From Caenispirillum bisanense (lineage in GTDB: Bacteria > Pseudomonadota > Alphaproteobacteria > Rhodospirillales > UBA2165), in NCBI GenBank assembly GCA_945877815.1, contig CAMDWJ010000001.1:117407-181406 (forward strand): 64,000 bases of DNA. Reading direction: 5' to 3'. Below are positions 34,928 to 43,873 of the stretch, piece by piece. Under the pieces are notes generated by a model. It was not told the origin of the DNA. It saw only the letters and a list, made by a program, of their open reading frames with translations, and did no database searches. The position numbers were made by a program, and so were the translations under genes. The first letter of the stretch is position 1. Every line of letters starts with the position of its first letter.

Positions 34928-35548
34928 ATGTTCTCGGATCGACTCACCAACGGCGCCACGATGGCGGAAGCCATCTACGGACTTATCCTTGTGATCTTGC
35001 TGATTTCAGCACTGGTCGCGCGCCGCCGCGCAAGCCGAGGGACGGCGCTGCGCGCGGCGACCATCTGGGTCGTGATCGCCGCCGGTCTGCTTGTGGCCTA
35101 TGGATTGAAGGATGAGGCGATGCGGCTCGGCCGTCTGGTCATGGCCGAACTCGTTCCTCAGCAAGGGCAGCAGATCAGCGAAAGCACCATTACCTTTCGC
35201 GCCCGCACCGATGGACATTTCGCGGTTGAGGCGATGGTGGATGGCGTGGCCGTCCTATTCATGCTCGACAGCGGGGCGACCGACGTGATCCTCACTCCGC
35301 TGGATGCCAAGCGCCTGGGTCTCGATCTCAATAGCCTGCGCTTCGACAAACCCTATAAAACCGCCAACGGGTTGGTGCGCGGCGCGCCGGTTCGGCTCAA
35401 GCAGGTCGCGATCGGCCCGGTCGTGCTCGACGACGTGCGCGCTTCGGTCAATGGCGCGCCGATGGATACCTCGCTGCTCGGCATGAGTTTTTTAACACGG
35501 CTGTCCTCCTGGCGGGTCGAGGGCGATCGACTAACCTTGACCCGCTGA
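34928..35548 (+). CDS. Membrane-anchored retropepsin-like aspartic protease (clan AA)
   Basis: A protein of up to 206 residues. One membrane helix (IYGLILVILLISALV) is followed by a single retropepsin-like domain. The catalytic motif is FMLDSGATDVILT with Asp-Ser-Gly-Ala, and the second half carries LLGMSFLTRLSSWRVEGDRL, as in the TIGR02281 family of alphaproteobacterial proteases. Such enzymes act as dimers. The start may be the ATG at 34928 or the one at 34961; neither has a strong ribosome site. Confidence 0.82.
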   Translation: MFSDRLTNGATMAEAIYGLILVILLISALVARRRASRGTALRAATIWVVIAAGLLVAYGLKDEAMRLGRLVMAELVPQQGQQISESTITFRARTDGHFAVEAMVDGVAVLFMLDSGATDVILTPLDAKRLGLDLNSLRFDKPYKTANGLVRGAPVRLKQVAIGPVVLDDVRASVNGAPMDTSLLGMSFLTRLSSWRVEGDRLTLTR

Positions 35549-35628
35549 GTTTTGGGTAATCCTTGAGATTCCGGCGGGAGTTGTGCATTCTCCCGCACCT
35601 TCCACACGTTCGGTAACCGGTACCCACG

Positions 35629-37254
35629 ATGGGCGAGCGCATCTATTTGTTCGACAGCACACTGCGCGACGGCGCGCAGACCCAGGGCGTCGATTTCAGT
35701 GCCAGTGACAAGGCCGAAATCGCGAGCGAACTCGATCGCCTGGGGATCGACTATGTCGAGGGCGGCTGGCCGGGCGCCAATCCGACCGACGATGCCTTTT
35801 TCGCCGACTTGCCGAAGCTCAATCATGCCCGCATGACGGCGTTCGGCATGACGCGCCGTTCGGGCCGCAGCGCCGACAATGACCCTGGTCTGCGCGCCCT
35901 TTTGGCGCCGAAGACCAAGGCAGTGACTGTCGTCGGCAAGACCTGGGATTTCCACGCGACGGTGGCGCTGGGCGTCGCGCTCGACGAAAATCTGCGTATG
36001 ATTTCCGAGTCCGTCGCCCATCTCGGCCGCCATGCCGACGAGGTCGTCTTCGACGCCGAGCATTTCTTCGATGGCTACAAGGCCAATCCTGCCTACGCGC
36101 TGCAATGCATCAAGGCTGCCTATGACGCGGGTGCCCGCTGGATCGTGTTGTGCGATACCAATGGCGGCACCTTGCCGCACGAGGTGACGTCCATTGTCAC
36201 CGAGATCGCCAAGCAGATCCCGGGTGAGCGGCTCGGCATCCATTGCCACGACGATACCGGCAATGCGGTTGCGAATTCCTTGGCGGCCGTGCGTGCAGGC
36301 GTGCGTCAGGTTCAGGGCACGCTCAACGGGCTCGGCGAGCGGTGCGGCAATGCCAATCTCATTTCCATCATCCCGTCGTTGGTCCTGAAGATGGGCTTCG
36401 AGACCGGCATTACGCCGGAAAATCTCAAGCGCCTGACCCAGGTGAGTCACGCGCTCGATGAACGCCTCAACCGTGCGCCTGATCGCGGCGCGCCCTATGT
36501 CGGCGAACGGGCCTTTTCGCACAAGGGCGGATTGCATGTCTCGGCGGTTGAGAAGGATCCGCGCTCCTACGAACATGTGCAGCCCGATCTGATCGGCAAT
36601 CGCCGTCATGTCGTGGTATCGGACCAGTCTGGGCGCGCCAACGTGCTCGCGAACTTCCGCGATTTCGGCCTCGCGGTCGATCCCAACGATCCGAAGGTCG
36701 CGCAATTGCTCGACGACGTGAAGGCGCGCGAATTCAACGGCTATGCCTACGACGGCGCCGAGGCCAGCTTCGAATTGCTGGCACGCCGCGCCCTCGACAC
36801 TGTGCCGGAATTTTTCAGCCTGACGAGCTTCCGCGTCATCGACGAACGCCGCTGGAATGCCAAGGGTGAGTTGGTGACGCTGTCTGAAGCGACCATCAAG
36901 GTCGAGGTCGGCGGAGAGCCCTATATGACGGTCGCAGAAGGTAACGGCCCGGTGAATGCGCTCGATACCGCGCTGCGCGATGTTTTGCTGCCGATGTATC
37001 CCGAACTCGCCGCCGTACGCCTCGTCGATTACAAAGTCCGTATCCTGACCCCGACCGAGGCGACCGGTGCAGTCACCCGCGTGATGATCGAAAGTGCGGA
37101 TGGGACGGAACGTTGGTGGACGGTGGGTGTGTCGACCAATATTATCGATGCGTCGTTTAACGCACTGCGCGACTCCATCGATTACAAACTCCTGAAGGCG
37201 CGCGGAACAGCCCCGGTTGCCACCCGTACGGCGGCGCGCCGCGCTGGCGCCTAG
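35629..37254 (+). CDS. cimA: Citramalate synthase
   Basis: A 541-residue enzyme of the isopropylmalate/citramalate synthase family, joining acetyl-CoA and pyruvate for the threonine-independent isoleucine route. It has FDSTLRDGAQTQGVDF (catalytic Arg-Asp), WIVLCDTNGGTLPHEV, the metal motif GIHCHDDTGNAVANS and GLGERCGNANL. The C-terminal LeuA-type regulatory domain (about 400-520, VNALDTALRDVLLPMYP) is present. A duplicated 13-base block covers the stop codon. The methyltransferase frame behind it overlaps or abuts. Confidence 0.92.
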   Translation: MGERIYLFDSTLRDGAQTQGVDFSASDKAEIASELDRLGIDYVEGGWPGANPTDDAFFADLPKLNHARMTAFGMTRRSGRSADNDPGLRALLAPKTKAVTVVGKTWDFHATVALGVALDENLRMISESVAHLGRHADEVVFDAEHFFDGYKANPAYALQCIKAAYDAGARWIVLCDTNGGTLPHEVTSIVTEIAKQIPGERLGIHCHDDTGNAVANSLAAVRAGVRQVQGTLNGLGERCGNANLISIIPSLVLKMGFETGITPENLKRLTQVSHALDERLNRAPDRGAPYVGERAFSHKGGLHVSAVEKDPRSYEHVQPDLIGNRRHVVVSDQSGRANVLANFRDFGLAVDPNDPKVAQLLDDVKAREFNGYAYDGAEASFELLARRALDTVPEFFSLTSFRVIDERRWNAKGELVTLSEATIKVEVGGEPYMTVAEGNGPVNALDTALRDVLLPMYPELAAVRLVDYKVRILTPTEATGAVTRVMIESADGTERWWTVGVSTNIIDASFNALRDSIDYKLLKARGTAPVATRTAARRAGA

Positions 37255-38044
37255 CTTGCCGGCGCCTAGCTTGTCAGCCGGCGAATCTCTCCGCCCGACG
37301 CCGGACGGCGTTGGCGCCCCTGCGGTTATCCTCGTTGTTCCTCAGCTTGGCGAGAATATCGGCATGACGGCGCGCGCCATGCTGAATTGCGGCCTGACCG
37401 ACCTGCGTCTCGTGCGTCCGCGCGATGGCTGGCCGAGCGATAGCGCCGTCGCCGCCTCAGCCGGTGCCGCCGTCGTCATCGATAATGCGCGCGTTTTCGC
37501 CACGACGTCCGATGCCATCGCCGATCTCACGCTTGTTTATGCTGCGACCGCGCGCGACCGTGCCATGACCAAGCGCGTGGTCACGCCGGGGGCCGCCGCG
37601 CGCGAATTGCGCGCCGCCGTCGGCCACACATGCGGGATATTGTTCGGCGGCGAGGCCAAGGGGCTTAACAACGACGATATCGCGCTGGCCGACCACATCA
37701 TCACCGCGCCGCTCAATCCCGGTTTCACCTCGCTGAATCTCGCGCAGGCGGTCCTGATCGTCGCGTGGGAGTGGCATATGGCGGGCATCGCCACGCCCGA
37801 GTCCGACATGCGCATTCCCGAAGATACGCGCCCGGCGACAAAGGAAGAAATGTTGGGCCTGTTCGAACATCTCGAAGGCGCTCTCGATCAGAGCGGTTTC
37901 TTTCACGTGCGCGAGAAACGGCCGATCATGGTGCGCAACCTGCGCAATCTGTTTCAGCGCGCACAGCCAACCGAACAGGAAATACGCACGCTGCGCGGTG
38001 TGATCGCTAGCTTTCTGCATCGGATGACGCCAAAGAAAGATTAG
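37217..38044 (+). CDS. TrmJ-like SPOUT RNA methyltransferase
   Basis: A protein of about 260-275 residues of the SpoU/TrmH superfamily. The knot region is intact: VVPQLGENIGMTARAMLNCG, LVRPRDGWPS, ILFGGEAKGLNNDDIALAD and PGFTSLNLAQAVLIVAWEW. The C-terminal helical extension with GFFHVREKRPIMVRNLRNLF is typical of TrmJ, which 2'-O-methylates tRNA position 32. No ATG or GTG start fits; TTG codons exist at 37217, 37256 and 37271, and the latter two lie in the duplicated block. Its coding region therefore overlaps or abuts the cimA stop. Confidence 0.85.
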   Translation: MPPVRRRAALAPSLPAPSLSAGESLRPTPDGVGAPAVILVVPQLGENIGMTARAMLNCGLTDLRLVRPRDGWPSDSAVAASAGAAVVIDNARVFATTSDAIADLTLVYAATARDRAMTKRVVTPGAAARELRAAVGHTCGILFGGEAKGLNNDDIALADHIITAPLNPGFTSLNLAQAVLIVAWEWHMAGIATPESDMRIPEDTRPATKEEMLGLFEHLEGALDQSGFFHVREKRPIMVRNLRNLFQRAQPTEQEIRTLRGVIASFLHRMTPKKD

Positions 38045-38067
38045 TCCCCGAGCGCAACGGCGCTCGT

Positions 38068-38541
38068 TTAATCCTTGCGCGCGATGGCCTTTGCCGCATC
38101 GGTCGCGAGCTTGTCGGCGCGTTCGTTCTCCGCGTGGCCGTTATGGCCGCGGACCCATTTCCAATGGATCTTGTGGATATGGGCAAGTTCGTCGAGGGCG
38201 CGCCATAGGTCGTGATTGGGACGATAGCCGCCGCCCTTGATCTTGAAGTCTTTCGCCTTCCATTGCTTCAGCCATTCGCTCATGCCGCGCTGGACATATT
38301 GGCTGTCGGTATAGACGGTGACGCGGGTCGGCTTCTTCAGCGAGCGCAGGCCCTGGATGACCGCTTCCATTTCCATACGGTTGTTCGTTGTCGCCGGCTC
38401 GCCGCCCGAAAGTTCCTTTTCGGTGCCGCGCCAGCGCAGGATGGCGCCCCAGCCGCCCGGACCGGGATTGCCGCTGCACGCGCCGTCCGTGAACAATTCG
38501 ACCGTTTCGCTCGTTGTTTCGCTTGGTGTGTCATCCGTCAT
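38068..38541 (-). CDS. rnhA: Ribonuclease HI
   Basis: A 157-residue ribonuclease that cuts RNA in RNA-DNA hybrids. The four acidic residues are in LFTDGACSGNPGPGG, NNRMEMEAVIQGL, VYTDSQYVQRGM and NERADKLATDA. The substrate-binding basic loop (LKQWKAKDFKIKGG) is present. It converges with the trmJ-like gene and is divergent from the TPR-like gene. Confidence 0.96.
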   Translation of the reverse strand: MTDDTPSETTSETVELFTDGACSGNPGPGGWGAILRWRGTEKELSGGEPATTNNRMEMEAVIQGLRSLKKPTRVTVYTDSQYVQRGMSEWLKQWKAKDFKIKGGGYRPNHDLWRALDELAHIHKIHWKWVRGHNGHAENERADKLATDAAKAIARKD

Positions 38542-38606
38542 GGATCGCGGATTATCCCAATTGTTAAGAAATGGGAATACATTAATATTATTGCGGTGGA
38601 GCAGGC

Positions 38607-40322
38607 ATGACCGATCGGCGGCGGCTTTCGATTTTTGCGGCTATTTATCTCGCCTGCGTGTGCTTGGCACCCGTGGATGCGACTGCGGCCCCGCGTGACG
38701 ATTTCACCAACCGCAAGGGCGACGAGATCGGCGCTCCCAGCGAACTCGTGCGGCATCTCCAGCAGATGCTGGGCAAGATGGGCTTCTATACCGGCGAAGC
38801 CGACGGGCGCATGAACGAACGCCTGCGCGACTCGATCGAGGCCTATCAGCGCGCGACCGGTCGCAATCCGGACGGCAAGGTCTCCAAACAACTCGCCGAA
38901 CATATGGAGACCCAGGACAAGGTCGGCACAATGCTCGAGCGGTTGGAAACCGTGCGCGACGAGAAAATCGCTGTCGCCCGCCAGTCGTTGCTCGAACGTG
39001 AAGAAACCCGCCATCTGTTGAATAAAGACGGCGACAAGGAATTCGCCGATCCGACACGCGATTCGTCGGGCTGTTTCGCCACGCCCAGCGAGCGGTGCCT
39101 GCTGACCGAGGCGGTCGAAAGCGCCAAGGCGATCTTCAAGCCCGAATTGCGCGATTGGGCTTATGGCGAAATTTTGGTGTCCCAGGCGAAGGCCGGCATG
39201 ATCGATGAGGCGATTGCGACCGTGCGCCGCATCGGCGATGCACGTCTCATTGTCGTGGCATTGCGCGATATTTCGCGCGCCCTTGCGCAACAGAACCGTC
39301 TGAAGGAGGCACGCGAGGTTGCGGAACTGATTCCCGATCGCGCCAAACGGCTCGAGGCCTTGTCGGCGATCGTCGAGGTGATGCTCGTCAAGGACGGCAA
39401 GCGCACCGCGCAGGACACAGCCGAGGAGATCATCAAGGACGCGCGCGGACTGGACGATATGCTCAAGCGCATCACCATCGATGCCCAGATGGCCGCGGTG
39501 ATTTCCAAGGCCGGCAACGCCAAGCGCGCGCTGACCGTCCTGAACGATCTGCAACAGATCATTCGCAATCCGCGCAGTTTCGCCGGCGCCGGCGAGCGCG
39601 GCGTCGCCATGCGCCACGTCGCACAAGCTTATGCCGAGATGGGCGAGCCGAACCGCGCGCTGGCACTCCTCGACGAAGTATCCGGCGACGACGATCGGAC
39701 GGCGGTTCTTTTGAGCGCCGCGAAGGCGCTGGCGAAGGCCGGGCGAACCGATGAGGCATTAGCGGCGGCGGGCCGCATCGAGACCGATCGCTATCGCGCG
39801 GTCGCCTTGGGGCGGGTTGCCGCCGAAATGGCGCGCCGTGGCGACGAAGAGAAATCCTTTGCGCTGATCAGCTACGCGTTGCGCCTGACAAGGGGCATCG
39901 AGTTGCCATATGCGAAATCCTATGCCGCTGGGCAGATCGCTCTTTCGTTGGTCGACATCGGCTTGCGTTACGGTGAGAAGGCGTTTTCGCGGGCACTCGA
40001 AGCGACGGGCTCCATGGAAAGCGACCAACTCCGCGCCTATGTTTTATGGAACGTCGCCAACGCACAGGCGCGGATGGCAATGTCGGCCGATGCCACGGCA
40101 ACAACGGCGCTCGCCAATCGTGCGACCCGGCAGATGATCAGCAGTTTCGATCAAGTCTGGATGCTGGCCGACGTCGCGGCCGAGCGAATCGCAGCGGGCG
40201 AAACCGTTCTGGCGCGGGCCGCACTCGATCGCGGTCTCGATATTGCGCGCGGGATAACCGACGCTTCGGGGCGCGCGCGCGCCTTGGCCCGCCTGGCGGC
40301 GGCCCTATACGATGTGCGTTGA
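38607..40322 (+). CDS. Exported peptidoglycan-binding and TPR-like repeat protein
   Basis: A 571-residue protein. A hydrophobic start (FAAIYLACVCLAPVDATAA) is a likely signal peptide. Residues about 45-100 are a PG_binding_1 domain (LVRHLQQMLGKMGFYTGEAD, SIEAYQRATG). The rest is a series of about ten TPR-like helical hairpins of 30-40 residues with recurring phrases such as ARLIVVALRDISRALAQQ and ALAKAGRTDEALAAAGRI. It is probably a periplasmic wall-associated scaffold. No enzymatic motif is seen. It is divergent from rnhA. Confidence 0.75.
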   Translation: MTDRRRLSIFAAIYLACVCLAPVDATAAPRDDFTNRKGDEIGAPSELVRHLQQMLGKMGFYTGEADGRMNERLRDSIEAYQRATGRNPDGKVSKQLAEHMETQDKVGTMLERLETVRDEKIAVARQSLLEREETRHLLNKDGDKEFADPTRDSSGCFATPSERCLLTEAVESAKAIFKPELRDWAYGEILVSQAKAGMIDEAIATVRRIGDARLIVVALRDISRALAQQNRLKEAREVAELIPDRAKRLEALSAIVEVMLVKDGKRTAQDTAEEIIKDARGLDDMLKRITIDAQMAAVISKAGNAKRALTVLNDLQQIIRNPRSFAGAGERGVAMRHVAQAYAEMGEPNRALALLDEVSGDDDRTAVLLSAAKALAKAGRTDEALAAAGRIETDRYRAVALGRVAAEMARRGDEEKSFALISYALRLTRGIELPYAKSYAAGQIALSLVDIGLRYGEKAFSRALEATGSMESDQLRAYVLWNVANAQARMAMSADATATTALANRATRQMISSFDQVWMLADVAAERIAAGETVLARAALDRGLDIARGITDASGRARALARLAAALYDVR

Positions 40323-40417
40323 CGAATTCGTGCGCCGGGTCCCATCCGTTCGGCTTGTTCGATCTCGATGCCTCCACTAGAGTTCGCCGACACGTTCACC
40401 ATCGGAGGAGCTTACCC

Positions 40418-40660
40418 ATGACCGATCCAGTCGTTGCCCAGAAGGGTCCTTTTGAGAAAGTCATCAAGGCGGGCGAGAAATACGCCTGGTGTTCGTGTGG
40501 GCTCTCTAAGCAGCAACCGGTGTGCGACGGCAGCCATAAGTCGACCGAAGATTTGCGCCCGATGATCAAGGTGGCGGAAAAGGACGAAACGATTTGGCTA
40601 TGCGGATGCAAAATGTCGAAGACCAAGCCCTATTGCGACGGCACCCACAATTCTCTGTGA
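40418..40660 (+). CDS. CDGSH iron-sulfur domain protein (two motifs)
   Basis: An 80-residue protein with two CDGSH motifs. The first, WCSCGLSKQQPVCDGSH, fits the 3Cys-1His pattern C-x-C-x2-S-x3-P-x-C-D-G-x-H exactly; the second, CGCKMSKTKPYCDGTH, also fits. Each should hold a labile 2Fe-2S cluster. A strong ribosome site (GGAGGAG) precedes the ATG at 40418. The stop overlaps the GTG of the next gene. Confidence 0.92.
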   Translation: MTDPVVAQKGPFEKVIKAGEKYAWCSCGLSKQQPVCDGSHKSTEDLRPMIKVAEKDETIWLCGCKMSKTKPYCDGTHNSL

Positions 40661-41235
40661 TTCGCTTCGTTCCTCTTCTTTTGGCGATTGCGGTGGCCCT
40701 CGGCGGCTGCGGCGGCTTGTTTTCGAGTGCATCGCCGTTGCCTGCCTGTCCGATGGCTTATGCCCTCAAGGATGCGAATCACATCACGGTCTATCGTCCG
40801 GGGCCGGGGCGCGATATCACGGACATCGCCTATGAAGCCTGGATACTGGGTGTCGATGGCGATTGTTCCTACGTGATCAAGACAAAATCGAAAAAGCCGA
40901 ACGAGCAAACCTACTCGTCGGTGACGACGACGTTGCGACCGCGTCTGCGTGTGACGCCGGGTCCGGCCATGACGAGTTACCGTGCGCAACTTAATTACTT
41001 CACGGCGATTCCTTCCTTCTATCCCAAGCCGGAAGGGCGGGCGGAGTTTTCGCGCGACGTGGAGCTGCCGGCCAATCGCACGCAGCTCGATGTGACCGAG
41101 GCCAATATCGAAATCACGATTCCGCTGGGCGACCAACGCCGCGGCGAGAAACAAGAGGTTTTCGTCGGGTTCATCCTGACCGAGGATCAATTGCGCGAGA
41201 ATCGTCAATGGCCGGGCGGCCGTCTCGGACTTTAG
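40657..41235 (+). CDS. Hypothetical lipoprotein
   Basis: A 192-residue protein beginning with GTG that overlaps the CDGSH stop codon (GTGA). The N-terminus is a lipoprotein signal, FVPLLLAIAVALGGCGGLF, with lipobox LGGC. The mature part is beta-rich, with SPLPACPMAYALKDANHITV, VDGDCSYVI and EITIPLGDQRRGEKQEVFVG. The pattern is common in alphaproteobacterial genomes but I know no function. Confidence 0.7.
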   Translation: MIRFVPLLLAIAVALGGCGGLFSSASPLPACPMAYALKDANHITVYRPGPGRDITDIAYEAWILGVDGDCSYVIKTKSKKPNEQTYSSVTTTLRPRLRVTPGPAMTSYRAQLNYFTAIPSFYPKPEGRAEFSRDVELPANRTQLDVTEANIEITIPLGDQRRGEKQEVFVGFILTEDQLRENRQWPGGRLGL

Positions 41236-41290
41236 CGCTTAACGCTTCTTTTCCGCCCTTCGTCGCCATTTCCCGACTTTTCACAAACAC

Positions 41291-41326
41291 TGGCTGCGCG
41301 AGCCTGCGGCATCCTTTGCGCAGCCA
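41291..41326. repeat. Inverted repeat between lipoprotein gene and regulator
   Basis: TGGCTGCGC (41291-41299) and GCGCAGCCA (41318-41326) are perfect nine-base arms with an 18-base loop. There is no T-run, so it may be a weak terminator for the lipoprotein transcript or part of the leader of the metH operon. Confidence 0.4.
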
Positions 41327-41359
41327 GCGAGCTGTGAGTGCGCGCCATATGCGCCATTC

Positions 41360-41397
41360 TATATAAAGATTGATTTATTTAAATCTATCGTTATATA
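41360..41397 (+). promoter_or_regulatory. AT-rich operator-like region before the ArsR-type regulator
   Basis: An unusually AT-rich 40-base block lies just upstream of the regulator. TATATAA (41360-41366) is mirrored by TTATATA (41391-41397), and AGATT (41367-41371) by AATCT (41382-41386). ArsR proteins bind imperfect AT-rich repeats, so autoregulation is likely. The exact promoter elements cannot be fixed by eye. Confidence 0.4.
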
Positions 41398-41406
41398 AAT
41401 TGAACG

Positions 41407-42348
41407 ATGAAGCAGTTGTTGGAAATGTTGAGAGCAACGGCTGAGCCGACGCGGTTACGGCTTTTGGGGTTTTGCGCGCGCAGCGACTATTCGGTCGGCG
41501 AGCTGAGCTTGGTCCTCGGCCAGAGCCAGCCTCGTGTTTCGCGGCATTTGAAAATTCTTTGCGATGCCGGCCTGCTGGAGCGCTCGAACGAGGGTCTATT
41601 CGCCTATTACCGCGTCGTTTTCGATGGAGCCGGGGCGGATTTCCTGCGTCAGTTGATGCCGATTTTTCCCGAAGACGACGAGGCTTTTGCCCGCGATTTT
41701 TCGCGGCTTGAAATCATCAAATCGGCGCGGTTGCGCAAGGCGGAAGGATCAATGTTCCCGGTCATTCATCAAGGTGACGAGCGTTATGCTTCCTACCTGT
41801 CGGACCAAAGCGCCGCAGAAGCGCTGCGCGATATGGTGTTGGAGCATCCCGTTCGCCGATTGCTCGATATCGGGACGGGTACGGGCCGGGCGCTTGAGGT
41901 TCTGGGGCCGAATGTCGATGTCGGGGTCGGTATCGATGCGTCGCGCGAGATGTTGGCGCAGGCGCGCGCCAATCTCGAAAATGCAGGCTTGCAGAATTGC
42001 CGCGTTCGTTATGCCGATCTGTACGAACTTCCGTTCGTGAATGAATCCTTCGATGCCGTGATGATCCATCATGTATTGAGATTTGTCGACGATCCGAAAA
42101 GAGCCCTGCGCGAAGCAGCGCGGGTGATGTCGCCCGGCGCGCATATCGTGATCATCGATTTTGCTCGTATCAATGCCAAGGGCAAGGATACCGGCCGCGC
42201 CCTCGGCTTCTCGGACGCCGAATTGGGAACGTGGTTCCAGGCAGCGGGATTGCGCCCCGAAAAGGTCGCCAAAATTTCGGGGGGACCGGGGCGCGAACAG
42301 ATCTGGCGCGGCGTACGCATTCAAGATGAGATTGCCCTTCATGGATAA
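41407..42348 (+). CDS. ArsR-family regulator fused to a SAM-dependent methyltransferase domain
   Basis: A 313-residue fusion. Residues 1-90 are an ArsR winged helix ([39 protein letters not shown]), without an obvious metal-binding cysteine box. Residues about 145-300 are a class I methyltransferase fold with [16 protein letters not shown] and [10 protein letters not shown]. Proteins of this architecture commonly precede methionine-cycle genes in alphaproteobacteria and may sense SAM. The stop overlaps the metH start by eight bases. Confidence 0.85.
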   Translation: MKQLLEMLRATAEPTRLRLLGFCARSDYSVGELSLVLGQSQPRVSRHLKILCDAGLLERSNEGLFAYYRVVFDGAGADFLRQLMPIFPEDDEAFARDFSRLEIIKSARLRKAEGSMFPVIHQGDERYASYLSDQSAAEALRDMVLEHPVRRLLDIGTGTGRALEVLGPNVDVGVGIDASREMLAQARANLENAGLQNCRVRYADLYELPFVNESFDAVMIHHVLRFVDDPKRALREAARVMSPGAHIVIIDFARINAKGKDTGRALGFSDAELGTWFQAAGLRPEKVAKISGGPGREQIWRGVRIQDEIALHG

Positions 42349-43867
42349 GTTTCTGCCGGACGGAAAATCTTTTTTCGAACAACCTCTTTCGTCGCGGGCG
42401 GCACTATTCGAGCGGATATTGACTGAGCGCATCGTCATGCTGGATGGCGCGACGGGAACGTTGATTCAGCGCCGTAGGCTCGATGAGACGACTTATCGCG
42501 GCAAGGAGTTCTCGTCGCATGGGCGTGATCTCAAGGGCAATGCCGACATTCTCAATTTGACCCAGCCGGATATCGTCGGTGAGTTGCATCGCGCCTATCT
42601 CGCCGCGGGCGCCGACATCATTCAGACCAACACTTTCAATGCGACGGCGATTGCGCAGGCCGATTACGAAACCCAATCCTCGGTGGCCGAAATCAATCGG
42701 GCTGGGGCCGCGATCGCGCGCCGCGCGGCCGATGCCGCAAATCGATCCGACCCGGCGCGACCGCGTTTCGTTGCGGGGGTTCTTGGGCCGACCAATAGAA
42801 CGGCGTCGATCTCGCCCGACGTCAACGATCCCGGTAGCCGCAACGTGACCTTCGATGAATTGGTTCGCGCCTACGGCGAAGCGGCCCGCGCTCTGATCGA
42901 GGGCGGGGCCGATCTCATTATGATCGAAACCGTGTTCGACACACTCAATGCGAAGGCGGCAATCTATGCCGTGCTTGATCTGGAAGAGACATTGGGCCAT
43001 CGCATTCCAACGATGATTTCCGGCACGATCACCGATGCAGCGGGACGCACATTGTCCGGACAAACGCCGGAGGCTTTCTGGCATTCGGTTGGGCACGGGC
43101 GACCCGTTACGGCCGGCCTCAATTGCGCGCTCGGCGCCCATGCGCTGCGCCCGCATTTGCAGGCCTTGGCGCGCACCGCGCCCGTGGCCATTTCCGTTCA
43201 TCCCAATGCGGGCCTACCCAACGCTTTTGGCGACTACGACGATTCGCCCGAATCCATGGCGGCCGCGATTCGCTCGTTCGCCGAAGACGGACTCGTCAAT
43301 ATCGTCGGCGGCTGCTGCGGCACCACGCCCGAATATATCGCCCTGATCGCCGAGGCCGTGCGCGATCTGCCGCCCCGCAAAATTCCGCCGTCGGACGCAT
43401 TCTGCCACCTGGCGGGGCTGGAAGCGCTCGCACTGGACAAGGTTACCGGCTTCGTGAACGTCGGCGAGCGCACGAATGTCGCGGGTTCGGTGAAGTTTAG
43501 GCGGCTTATCGTCGCCGGCGATCATGATACGGCACTGTCCATTGCGCGTGAACAGGTCATTGGCGGGGCCCAAATCATCGACGTCAACATGGACGAGGCG
43601 ATGCTGGATTCCGAAACGGCGATGGATCGTTTCCTCAAGCGCGTCGCCAGCGAGCCCGATATCGCGCGTGTTCCGGTCATGATCGATTCTTCGCAGTGGT
43701 CGGTGATCGAAGCGGGCTTGAAATGCCTTCAAGGCAAGGGCGTCGTCAATTCGATCAGCCTCAAGGAAGGCGAGGAGGCCTTCAAGGATCGCGCCCGGAC
43801 GATCCGCAAATACGGCGCGGCCGCGCTTGTCATGGCTTTCGATGAGCAGGGGCAGGCCGATGGATAG
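42341..43867 (+). CDS. metH: Methionine synthase MetH, N-terminal piece (ends at in-frame TAG)
   Basis: 508 codons covering the homocysteine-binding barrel and the first half of the folate-binding barrel of cobalamin-dependent methionine synthase. [30 protein letters not shown] and [11 protein letters not shown] supply the zinc cysteines; [20 protein letters not shown] opens the folate domain. The frame ends at TAG (43865-43867) in the middle of the barrel, just after AFDEQGQAD. The next piece continues in the same frame with no missing residues, so a single nonsense substitution is the lesion. The N-terminal piece alone could not be a full synthase. Confidence 0.88.
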   Translation: MDKFLPDGKSFFEQPLSSRAALFERILTERIVMLDGATGTLIQRRRLDETTYRGKEFSSHGRDLKGNADILNLTQPDIVGELHRAYLAAGADIIQTNTFNATAIAQADYETQSSVAEINRAGAAIARRAADAANRSDPARPRFVAGVLGPTNRTASISPDVNDPGSRNVTFDELVRAYGEAARALIEGGADLIMIETVFDTLNAKAAIYAVLDLEETLGHRIPTMISGTITDAAGRTLSGQTPEAFWHSVGHGRPVTAGLNCALGAHALRPHLQALARTAPVAISVHPNAGLPNAFGDYDDSPESMAAAIRSFAEDGLVNIVGGCCGTTPEYIALIAEAVRDLPPRKIPPSDAFCHLAGLEALALDKVTGFVNVGERTNVAGSVKFRRLIVAGDHDTALSIAREQVIGGAQIIDVNMDEAMLDSETAMDRFLKRVASEPDIARVPVMIDSSQWSVIEAGLKCLQGKGVVNSISLKEGEEAFKDRARTIRKYGAAALVMAFDEQGQADG

Positions 43868-43873
43868 GACCGC

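Noticed and set aside
34855..35115. 86-codon plus-strand frame overlapping the aspartic protease start
   Set aside because: Out of frame with the clear protease domain and lacking family features.
43865..43867. Stop-codon recoding (pyrrolysine or suppressor) at the metH TAG
   Set aside because: Several other genes here end in TAG as normal stops and no pyl genes are visible, so a nonsense mutation or sequencing error is more likely.
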